This document shows positions 54,685-64,000 of a stretch of DNA of 64,000 bases, piece after piece; within the stretch, counting starts at the first letter, position 1; each line of letters starts with the position of its first letter. Both the position numbers and the translations under genes were made by a program. This stretch comes from Prionace glauca (taxonomy: Eukaryota > Chordata > Chondrichthyes > Carcharhiniformes > Carcharhinidae). The stretch is from positions 8,429,432-8,493,431 of the forward strand of contig CM075760.1 in the NCBI GenBank assembly GCA_037974335.1, written 5' to 3'. The notes under the pieces are model-generated. The model was given only the letters and a program-made list of their open reading frames with translations, ran no database searches and had not been told where the DNA came from.

Positions 54685-55790
54685 TAAGAACATAAGAACA
54701 TAAGAAATAAGAGCAGGAGTAGGCCATCTAACCCTTCGAGCCTGCCCAGCCATTCAATAAGATCATGGCTGATCTGCCGTGGCTCATTTCCACATTCCCG
54801 CCCTCTCCCCATAACCCTTAATCCCCTCTCTTATCAAAAACCCATCAACCCGCGTCTTAAAAATACTTAACAAGGTAGCCTCCACCACTTCAACAGGCAG
54901 AGAATTCCAGAGATTCACCACCCTCTGAGTGAAGAAGTTCCTCCTCAACTCCGTTCTAAAGCGCCCCCCCTTTATCTTGAGGCTGTGCCCCCTAGTCCTA
55001 TTATCCTTTCTGAGCAGGACGAGTCTCTCCACCTCTATCCTATCCATCCCATTCATCATCTTATAAGTCTCAATGAGATCGCCCCTCATTCTTCTAAACT
55101 CTAACGAGTACAAGCCTAGTTTAGTCAGCCTCTCCGCATAGCTCAACCCCCTCAACTCCGGCGTCAGCCGAGTAAACCTCCTCTGCACTCCCTCCAAGGC
55201 CAAAATATCCTTCCGTAAGTATGGCGCCCAAAACTGCACAGTACTCCAGCCTCACCAACGCTCTATACAGCCGCAGCAAGACCTCCCTACTTTTGTATTC
55301 AATCCCCCTCGCTATGAAGGCCAGCATCCCATTCGCCTTCCTGACCACCTGCTGTACCTGCAAGCTGGGTTTTTGCGACTCATGCACAAGGACCCCGAGG
55401 TCCCTCTGCACCGTCGCCTGCTGCAGTTTTTCGCGACGTAAGTGATAATCCTTCCTACCATTATTCCTACCAAAGTGGACCACCTCACACTTGCCAACAT
55501 TAAATTCCATTTGCCATTTCCTGGCCTATTCGCCCAGCCTATCTAGATCCTTCTGCAGACTCTCCACACCCTCCGCGCAATTTGCCTTTCCTCCAATCTT
55601 GGTGTCATCAGCAAATTTCGGCACCATACACTCCGTTCCCTCCTCCAGATCATCTATATAAAAGGTAAAAAGCTGAGGCCCCAGCACCGACACATGAGGC
55701 ACTCCACTAGTCACCATCCGCCAATCCGAAAAGCATCCATTGACTCCCACTCTCTGCCTCCTATTTGACAACCAACCAACTTTCCTGCAA
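54685..55790 (-). mobile_element. CR1-like LINE, 5'-truncated, adjoining the older copy
   Basis: The AAGAACAT tail is at 54687. ORF2 runs upward through RRFTRLTPELRGLSYAERLT, MEFNVGKCEVVHFGRNN and [20 protein letters not shown] to the truncation near 55780. At least two frame changes occur. Past the end (55790-55850) the minus strand resumes an ORF2-like [15 protein letters not shown]. This suggests the element landed inside the older copy at 52735-54684. Confidence 0.8.
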
Positions 55791-55849
55791 CCTTTTCAGT
55801 TTTCCCTTGAAAGCCTCCCACTTGCCTACCGTGGACATGTGATTACTGT

Positions 55850-56234
55850 GATTCTAACTTTTGTATTGGAAATGGAAGGATGCCGGTTTTAATTGTGATG
55901 TTGATTTGTAAACTATATGACATTTATCAGACAACACACAAAGACGCACACACATATATTCTGTCGTTCTCATTCTTTCCCACAAATTGTTTCCCTTTCA
56001 CACACACACATTTTCTTTCAACTTAAAACTACATCTTGGCTTCCTGGGAGTCTTCAGAGACCCAACTAAATTTCAAATGAAATGAGGAACATTTTCCCTA
56101 ACGCCATGTTTGCTGAGCTGGACATTAAAGGTCCCGTGGTCTCCAACAGCTCCCTGGGCAACACCCCTCCTTTTAACCAAAATCAACAAAAATACATTCC
56201 CATGGACTGAGCCATTTTCATCTGATGCTGCCCT
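55850..56234. other. no gene recognised
   Basis: Includes a short CA-rich stretch (about 55930-56010). Nothing else is recognised. Confidence 0.4.
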
Positions 56235-57060
56235 GGCAACATCGGGACATAGCCACAGGAGTAGGCCACTCAGCTCCTCGAACTGGCCCCACCATTTAAT
56301 AAGATCATGGCTGATCTGTGGCTGAATCCATTTTGGCTTCGCTAAGTCCATATCTCTTGATACACCTGTTCAATTAAAGAAGACCTCAGACTACTATCTA
56401 ACAATTGTATCAGCTCCCACCGGCAATTGCCGAAGATAGTTCCAATCATTCACCTCTCTGGACATGTACTAATGTTTTCTATCAACTCTCCTGAAAGGCC
56501 TTTCGCTATTTTTTTCAACTATGGCCTTTTAATCTCGAACCTTCAACTAATGGAAACAATCCTTCCCTGTAGGTATTTCATAGGTTTCTATCAGAACAGC
56601 CCTCAACCTTCTGAATTCGAGAGAAAAATGTCTAAATTCGTCTGATCTCTCCTCGCAACTTGCGTTGAACTCCGTCCAGAGTCAACATTTTTCCAAAGAT
56701 ATGTTGCCCATACTTGCTCACAGTGCTCTAATTGGGGTGGAACAAGGATTGTGCACAATTGGAGCACAATATCTGCCTCCGTATCCCCCAGTCCGTTGGA
56801 TATGAAGGGAGGCATTCCATTGGTCTTAATGATTATTTTCTGCAGCAGATCGTGACATTTTAAGAAACTATGTGCCGAACCCCAAATCCTATTTGGCATC
56901 CACTAAATTTAGCGTTGTCCCTTCTAAAAATTATATCTTGATCTATCATTTGGATATTTGACTCTTTGTCCCATTATCTAAGCCCTTAATGAATATTGTA
57001 AATAATTGAGGCCCCAGACAGATTCCTGCCGTACACCACTTCATCTGCATAATTCAGCAA
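56235..57060 (-). mobile_element. old CR1-like LINE copy
   Basis: The reversed 3' end (GAGTAGGCCACTCAGCTCCT, ATTTAATAAGATCATGGCTG) is followed by heavily decayed ORF2 (LVPPQLEHCEQVWATYL in one frame, GGGGGATACGGAGGCAG upstream) and an RT-side relic to about 57060. Confidence 0.75.
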
Positions 57061-57534
57061 CGGACATGTACAATTCATTGCACCATAAATTTTGGCACTT
57101 TGCAGAAAGGGATGTGATATTACATTAATGGATGTGAATTCTTGTTCCATTGATACCATAGATAATACCTGACAATGATATTTTCACACTGACTGTAATT
57201 ACAAAGTTTTGCCAGCAGATGAAGATAAATCTCGGTGGGTTACATTACATGAAGCATGGACTGCAGCAATACACTGGACCCAGCATCTGTTCATTTTGAA
57301 TTGGCCTCCATATGTATATATGTTAGAATGGACCGTGTCCATGATTATAATATATTATAACATATAGCAGCTGTATTGCACTAGTACGTGTCAATGTATA
57401 CATCACACAATCACCTTGATCCGAATTTTTCCAGGTAGGATCTAACTTTGCAGTTCTGCCACATACAGTTCTGAATGGTGCTGGACATTAAAGCAATTAA
57501 CAGCAGCAGGAGCCTCGAATAAAACCTCAATTCT
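57061..57534. other. no gene recognised
   Basis: A short LINE relic (ATGAAGCATGGACTGCAGCA) lies near 57249. The rest is unassigned. Confidence 0.4.
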
Positions 57535-58585
57535 TAATGATGTGGGAACTCAGCAACTGGAGAACAAAACTGAAACAATTGCTACAATCTTCCGCCAGAA
57601 GTGCCGAGAGGATTTTCCATCTCGGCCTCCTCCTGAGGTCCCCAGCATCACAGATGCCAATTTCCAAGCAGCCCAATGCCTTTCACAGGATAAGATTGGA
57701 ACAGGAGTAGGCCATTCGAGCCCGGGAGCCCGCTCCACCATGCAATATGATCATGATTGATCTGTGGCCTAACCCTGTGCTGAAGAGGTTGGACACTGCA
57801 AGGATTATTGGTCCTGACAATATTTCAGCAATAATAATGATGATTTGGGCTCTGGAGCGAGCTGCGCCCCGGCCAATCTATTAAAGTATAGCTACATCAC
57901 TATCACATACCCAACAGTGTGGAAAATTAGCAGGCATGTTCTATCGCAAAAGGAAGGGCAAATACATCCCAGCCAATTAGCGCACAATGCGATCTCACTC
58001 GATCAAAATAATAGAAAGTATCGAGGATCAACCGATCAGTAATAATAATAATAAATATAATAATAATCTACTCAATGAAGCTCAGTCTGGGTTCCACTTG
58101 GAGCATTCGGTTCCAGAGATCATTTAAACTTAGTCCAAATATAGTGGAAATAGCTGTTTTAATGAGGTGAGAGTGCCCACCCTCCACATCAACACAACAC
58201 TTGACCGATGATGGCATCAAGAATCCTGAGCCAATCTGCAGTCAATGGGGATCCGGGGGTAAACATTCCACTGGCTTCAGTCACACCGAGTACAGAGTAA
58301 GGTGGTTGGGGTTGTTGAAAGCCAATCAGCTCAGTCCCAGGGTATTGCTGCAGGAACTCCTCAGGATAGTGTGGCCTAATCTTCACCCTTCATTAGAAGG
58401 TCAGAAGTGGGATGTTCACTAATGATTGCACACTGTTCAGCACATTAGCGACACCTCAGATACTGGAGCAGTCCGTGTCCATATGCAGCAAGACTTAGTA
58501 CACATTCAGGCTTTGGTTGAGGAGTGGAGAGTAACATTCACGCCACACAGTGTCAGACAATGACCTTCTTCAAGGAAGAGAGATT
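57535..58585 (+). mobile_element. second LINE family, RT-region copy
   Basis: The plus strand preserves the order CCGCCAGAAGTGCCGAGAGG, CCCCAGCATCACAGATGCCA, ATTGGTCCTGACAATATTTC, GTGTGGAAAATTAGCAGGCA, ATGAAGCTCAGTCTGGGTTC, TGCAGGAACTCCTCAGGATA and AGAAGTGGGATGTTCACTAA. This is the fingers-palm part of a non-LTR reverse transcriptase, heavily decayed. A reversed CR1 3' tail is inserted at about 57685-57775 (AACAGGAGTAGGCCATTCGA). Confidence 0.65.
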
Positions 58586-58594
58586 CCTGGCATG

Positions 58595-58840
58595 GGTCAC
58601 TGTCTGTACGGAGTCTGCACGTTCTCCCCGTGTCTATATGGGTTTCTTCCGGGTGCTCCGCTTTCCTCCCATAGTCCAAAAGACGCCCTGGTTAGGGTGC
58701 ATTGGGCCGTGCTAAATTCTCCCTCAGTGTAACCCGAACAGATGCTGGAATGTGGCGACTCGGGAATTTTCACAGTAACTTAATTACAGTGTTAAAATAA
58801 ATTTATTTGTGACGAAAGAACACATTTAACATTTGAGGCC
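58595..58840 (+). mobile_element. SINE body and tail
   Basis: GGAGTCTGCACGTTCTCCCC, GGGTGCTCCGCTTTCCTCCC and a tail GGAATTTTCACAGTAACTTA. The tRNA-like head is missing. Confidence 0.75.
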
Positions 58841-58844
58841 CTGC

Positions 58845-59560
58845 GGTTCCCCACTGTTAGCTGACCGTCACTCGGAAGAAGACCCATTTATTTCCACTCT
58901 CTGTTTCTTATCTGTCAATGAATTCCATACCGAGGCCAACATATCACTCCCCATCTCACGTGCTTTCATTGGGCCTACCAATATTTTATGAAGAGCCTTC
59001 TGAAATATCTTCTGAAAGTGCAAATACACCACGTAAACTGGTTGCATCCCTCCCCCTCCCTAACCGAAAGAACCCCCACTTCCCCCATCCCCACCTATTA
59101 TTTACACCCTTAAAAAATGCAAGTAGTTTTGTTAAGATAAACATGTCTTTCTTAAACCCACACTGGTTTCATCAAACTCTGTCCATGCTTTCCAAATATT
59201 TTCCTATTATGGATTTGATAACAATCTCTAACTGATGCTGAAGTCAGTCTGTAATTTATCAGTTTTATTCTCTCTTTCTCTGTATATATCGGGGTTACAT
59301 TTGTCACCCTCTAACCTGTAGGAACTGTTTCGGCCTGCATAGAATTTTAGAAGATGGGCAGCAATGTATCCAACATTTCCTGGCCCATTTCCTTCCATGT
59401 TCTGGGATTACCAGGCCCGAGTGACCAACCAGAATTTCACCCTATTATTTTCCCCAGAATGATTTTACTAATACTGCTTTCCCTCAATACCGTCTTACAA
59501 CTACCCCCTTGGTTCCCGAACATTTCTGGGATGATACTTGTGTGAAGGTAATGTCAAACT
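58845..59560 (-). mobile_element. old CR1-like LINE, RT region
   Basis: A decayed reversed RT core. CCCACACTGGTTTCATCAAA corresponds to the QHGF-type motif region and AAAAAATGCAAGTAGTTTTG to the LTNL region. Many stops are present. A reversed-reading oligonucleotide order the same as 53.7-54.2 kb supports the assignment. Confidence 0.6.
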
Positions 59561-60270
59561 TAGTGTTCTATTCATTCAATATTTCTTTATTCCCCAATAT
59601 ACATTCCCTGGATTCGGGCTCGATTTACATTTAACTTAACCAATCCTCCTCTCTTCAGATGTTGATATAAATCTAATAAATTTTTATGTTCTCTGCAATT
59701 TTACTCCCATTCTCTATTTCCCCCCTCGATTATTTGGACTTTTTTGGTTGAATTTTAAAAATCTCTGAAACCTCAGGCTTGTTTCTTCTTCTGGTAATTT
59801 TATGTAGCTTTTAACTAAGAAGTAATATTTCCTCCCCTGAAAGACATCCGAGAAAAAGATGAGCTTTGCCCATATATGATTTTCACAGTAACTTCATTAC
59901 AGTGTGAATGTAAACCCATATGTGACAAAGAAATAAACTTCAAACCTTTAAATTCACACGATGTCTTTATCAATAAACTGAGCTGAAATTCCCCAGCTGC
60001 CAGGGTGGAACTGGAACTCCTGTCCCAAGCTTCTGGAATACTAACTTAATAATGATATTGCTATACTACCCCTGAGACTGAAATATCATCACATTTATTA
60101 ATGGAATAATTGAACATTCAGGACTGGGTCACAGGTTGGATCGCGAGGTGTCTTGTGGGAATTGAATACATTACCATTTGACTCAGAAATTATGTTGTTT
60201 CCATTCTTAACTGATCACAGATGTGTTTTGGCATGATGACATTTACCTCAGTGTGCCTAAAGTCTGAGAT
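59561..60270. other. no gene recognised
   Basis: A SINE tail relic lies near 59878-59942 (GATTTTCACAGTAACTTCAT). Nothing else is recognised. Confidence 0.45.
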
Positions 60271-60279
60271 CTATGTCCA

Positions 60280-61270
60280 ATATTACACTATACATTTATA
60301 GCACGAATACATTACAAATTAATTTATGCTACATTAGGTTATTTCTCCAGTTATGTACACTGAGCCATCTCTCTATTTATGAGACATTAGTTCCTCTCTA
60401 TTAGTACTAGAGTAGATCACGGATCTAATCCTATTACATCTGATCCCATCTCTGGTTATATTACACAGGATTTGTATATTTACATACATCTCTGCTAATT
60501 CAACACATGACCATGTATATGTTGTCTGGCATTTAACTGTCAGAAGCAAGTCTTCTCCTGGCCTTGAATCTTATTCTGACAGAATGACAGTGATTCATGG
60601 GAATCCATGTAAAAGTTCCATCAATTCATGAAATGACAAGGGGGAATAGGTGAGGTAGAGAAGGTCATATCGGGCTTGACGTTAATCGTGTATAAGCTGC
60701 ACTGTCAGAACAGTTGAACACTTGGTTTGGTTCCCTTAGAACTGAACAGTGTATGGGAGATTTAATACAGACGCTCAAAGTGATGAATGGGAATGTTTTA
60801 CTGATTAGAAAGAGACTGTTACTCACTGGCAAGAGGGCAGTATACAGAAGATTGATTACAATGCACTAGGATATGTCTCTTTATGTACTGAGTTTGACTC
60901 ACTTGAATCATTATTGCAACAGATCTCATATTTGTTTACATTGCATAAAATGCCGCTTTATTTATTCTATTTGCGTTGTACCAGAGCCAGTCTTTAATTA
61001 TATGACAGTAGTTCTTGTCTCTTTTTACACTACATTCAGTTATTTCTCTCGTTATGCCACCCTCGGCCATCTCTCTATTTGTGCTGCATTAGATCATCTC
61101 AATTAATACGACAGGAGACCACGGATCTGTTCATATTTCATCAGATCTCATCTCTTTTTTATATTACACGGGATTTGTCTCTTTGAATGACACCAACATC
61201 TGTCTCTGTTAATCTAACATACGACCATGAATATGTTGCCTGCCGAGATATTATCAATTCCGATATAATA
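60280..61270. repeat. diverged duplicated block
   Basis: Bases 60290-60560 and about 61020-61260 are diverged copies of each other (CCATCTCTCTATTTATGAGA / CCATCTCTCTATTTGTGCTG; ATATTACACAGGATTTGT / ATATTACACGGGATTTGT; CATGACCATGTATATGTTG / ACGACCATGAATATGTTG). A third partial copy lies at about 62254-62332 plus 63780-63830, split by a CR1 insertion. Confidence 0.7.
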
Positions 61271-62034
61271 TGGGTGTGCCTGTCTGACACTAATCATTCT
61301 TGATTGGAGCAGTAAGTTTCAGCTTTACTAATTTCGATAAGTAGCTGCGAGAAATATCTAATTGCTCTGTTATTGTGTGAGTAATATTCAGTTTGAACAA
61401 TTTCTCAGTGATTCACTGATGTTCGGGGACAGGTCAATATCTGAATAATCGTACAGTGCTCATTACAATATCTTCAAACAACCACCGTTGTGATACATTT
61501 TATTAGTTGAATATTGCACTGCACTGTGTCAATTTGACACAGACTTTAGAGATAAAGATTGACCTGTCTTATTTATAGGGCTCAACAGATTCAGTGACAG
61601 TGTGAGACAGAATTCTGTACTCGCAATATCGCCAGATGGCCTCCCACAGGCTAAATATCTAACCACTCATTAATTACTTATCTGTTTCAGAGATAAATAA
61701 AACGAAATCGCCGCAGAACGAGTGTTGACAGTTAGGTTATGTTTGAATATATATATATGTATATTCTGTAATTTGTATTGTTACCTTCGAAATTATTTTT
61801 CACTTTCGGATGTCTTCACCTGCCTATGCCTAAGCTTTGTAATTCCCTCCCTAAATCTCCTGACTTCACTTTTCTCGTCTAAGTCAATCCATAAAACTGT
61901 CCCTGTATTGGCCATCCTTTCAGTCACCTGTTCAAATATCTCGTTGGTCAAAAGCAAGATGCTGTGGGTGCCCGAGATCCGAACAGAAAATGCGAGAAAC
62001 ACTCAGTGGATTATTCATCATAAGTGGAATGGTT
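61271..62034. other. no gene recognised
   Basis: AT-rich, with a short (TA)n near 61747-61765. No gene. Confidence 0.4.
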
Positions 62035-62245
62035 TACGGCTCTCTCCCTCTCTCTGTCTTTCTCTCTCCCACCGCCTCGGCCCCTGCCTCCCTCTCTCTC
62101 TCGCTCTCTCTCTGTCTCTCTCTCTCCCCCCGCCTCTGCCCCTGCCTCCCTCTCTCTCTCTCTCTCTCTCTGAGTCTCTCTCTCCCCCCGCGTCTGCCCC
62201 TGCCTCCTTCTCTCTCTGTCTCTCCCTCTCTCTCGCACATACATT
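62035..62245. repeat. CT-rich minisatellite
   Basis: Three to four units of about 60 bp, each a (TCTC)n run followed by CCCCGCCTCTGCCCCTGCC-type sequence. It generates Arg/Glu- and Ser/Leu-rich spurious frames. Confidence 0.9.
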
Positions 62246-62332
62246 TGTTGTAGACATGTACAGCAAGACACTGGGCCTTGTATCTTTATTTACTGCATGC
62301 GACTCATTTGAATCATTATTGCAATAGATCTT

Positions 62333-63779
62333 ATAAGAACATAAGAACATCAGAAATAGGAGCAGGAGTAGGCCATCTGGCTCTTCGAGCTTGCCCCGCC
62401 ATTCAATAAGATCATGGCTGATCTGTCGTGGCTCAGCTCCACCTTCCCGCCCTCTCCCCATAACCCTTAATCCCTTCTCTTATCAAAAACCCATCAACTC
62501 GTTTCTTAAAAATATTTAGCGAGGCAGCCTCCACCACTTCAACGGGCACAGAATTCCAGAGATTCACCACCCTTTGAGTGACGAAGTTCCTCCTCAACTC
62601 TGTTCTAAACCGCCTCCCCTTTATCTTGAGGCTGTGCCCCCTAGTCCTACTGTCTTTTTTGAGCGGGAAGAGTCTCTCCACCTCTATCCTATCCATCCCA
62701 TTCATCATCTTATACGTCTCAATGAGATCTCCCCTCATTCTTCTAAACTCTAACGAGTACAAGCCTAGTTTATTCAGCCTCTCCTCATAGCTCAATCCCC
62801 TCAACTCCGGTATCAGCCTAGTAAACCTCCTCTGCACTCCCTCCAGGGCCAAAATATCCTTGCGCAGGTGCGGCGCCCAAAACTGCACACAGTACTCCAG
62901 CTGCGGCCTCACCAATGCCCTATACAGCTGCAGCAAGACCTCCCTACTTTTATATTCAATCCCCCTCGCTATGAAGGCCAGCATCCCATTCGCCTTCCTG
63001 ACCAGCTGCTGCACCTGCAAGCTGGGTTTTTGCGACTCATGCACAAGAACCCCGAGGTCCCTCTGCACCTTCGCCTGCTGTAGTTTTTCGCCACGTAAGT
63101 AATAGTCCTTCCTACGATTCCTCCTGCCAAAGTGGACCACCTCACACTTGCCAACATTAAATTCCATTTGCTATTTCCTGGCCCATTCGCCCAGCCTATC
63201 TAGATCCTTCTGCAGACTCTCCACACCCTCCTCACAATTTGCCTTTCCCCCAATCTTGGTGTCATCAGCAAATTTCGACACCCTGCACTCGGTTCCCTCC
63301 TCCAGATCATCTATATAAATGGTAAATAGCTGAGGCCCCAGCACCGATCCCTGGGGCACCCCACTAGTCACCAACCGCCAACCCGAATAGCATCCATTGA
63401 CCCCCACTCTCTGCCTCCTATTTGACAACCAATCCTCTATCCACGCTAACACCCTACCCCCAACTCCATGTCCCCTGACCTTCTGCAATAACCTCTTGTG
63501 AGGTACCTTGTCAAACGCCTTCTGAAAATCCAGAAAGACCACATCCACCGGCCCTCCTCTATCCACTGCCCTAGACACATCCTCATAGAACTCCAGTAAA
63601 TTTGTCAGACACGACTTCCCTTTAATGAAACCGTGTTGCGTCCGCCCTATCAAGCAATTCCCCTCAAGATGCTTCGCTATTTCCTCCTTAATGACGGATT
63701 CTAACATTTTATCTACCACAGACGTTAAACTAACCGGCCTATAATTCCCCGCCTTTTGCCTGGCACCCTTCTTAAACAA
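62333..63779 (-). mobile_element. CR1-like LINE, best-preserved copy, 5'-truncated
   Basis: The minus strand encodes, from 63779 downward, [70 protein letters not shown] and [10 protein letters not shown]. It then continues MEFNVGKCEVVHFGRRN, LEYCVQFWAPHLRKDILALE and RRNFVTQRVVNLWNSVPVEV to the C-terminal GYGERAGRWS. The only break seen is an in-frame TAG between WARK and QMEFNVG, where the related copy at 55.5 kb has TGG. The 3' UTR and AAGAACAT tail end at about 62333. Start and end are fixed by the empty paralogous site near 60930. It is young relative to other copies but lacks the N-terminal endonuclease. Confidence 0.9.
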
Positions 63780-63928
63780 TATTTGTTTATATTACATAAC
63801 ACAACATTCCATTTATTATTATATGATGACATGCCGTGATAATTGCTACAAATCGTCATTTCTGAGTTTTTGTTCAGCCAAGAGGCCATTTCTGTGACAT
63901 TAGGCTCCATCTCAGATATGATTGTGTT
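63780..63928. other. right part of the split repeat unit
   Basis: Continues the block interrupted by the CR1 copy (ATTTGTTTATATTACATAAC). No gene. Confidence 0.5.
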
Positions 63929-64000
63929 AGAACATAAGAACATAAGAAATAGGAGCAGCAGTAGGCCATCTGGCCCTTCGAGCCTGCCCCGCCATTCAAT
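63929..64000 (-). mobile_element. CR1-like LINE 3' end, cut by the window edge
   Basis: AGAACATAAGAACATAAGAA tail and GTAGGCCATCTGGCCCTTCG 3' UTR. The rest lies outside the window. Confidence 0.85.

Overview
The window looks like part of a cartilaginous-fish (shark or ray) nuclear genome; the species cannot be named from the sequence alone. Three things point there. An immunoglobulin heavy-chain cluster of the compact V-D-D-J-C type lies on the minus strand. Its IgM constant exons and secretory tail are of elasmobranch type. The surroundings are crowded with elasmobranch-style CR1 LINEs (8-bp ATGTTCTT-like 3' tails), tRNA-headed SINEs and Penelope-like elements.

Left part (1-21 kb): a repeat-rich stretch with two C2H2 zinc-finger genes. 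A short 7-finger gene is on the minus strand (6595-7185). A long gene on the plus strand (12824-15322) has its finger array split by a 26-copy, 24-bp coding minisatellite. Promoter-like GC-rich patches with ETS, YY1 and NRF1-type motifs lie at about 2.9-3.25, 12.17-12.36, 12.6-12.82 and 18.7-19.3 kb. CR1, SINE and Penelope-like fragments fill the rest, including a diverged inverted pair of Penelope-like segments at 9.2-9.9 kb.

Centre (21.2-41.5 kb): one germline, unrearranged IgM heavy-chain cluster, read right to left. The order is promoter with TATA box, split leader, VH with 23-RSS, D1 (12/22), D2 (12/12), JH with 23-RSS, a 10.8-kb J-C intron, Cmu1, Cmu2, Cmu3, Cmu4 with secretory tail, TM1 and TM2. 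All splice junctions checked are phase 1, except TM1-TM2, which is phase 0. A cryptic donor inside Cmu4 joins in phase to TM1, so secreted and membrane IgM can both be read from the sequence. The J-C intron holds a G-rich, AGCT-containing tract on the coding strand that resembles a tetrapod switch region. It also holds a 2.4-kb GTGAG-type minisatellite and degenerate 0.6-kb and 1.3-kb duplications.

Right part (41.5-64 kb): the 5' flank of the VH gene is duplicated, together with a wrecked VH pseudogene (46.87-47.69 kb) carrying two nested retroelement insertions. This is the remnant of a neighbouring cluster. Beyond it are CR1 LINEs (the best preserved at 62.33-63.78 kb, with an empty paralogous site visible at about 60.93 kb), a second LINE family, SINEs and degenerate tandem repeats. 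No other protein-coding host gene is supported there.
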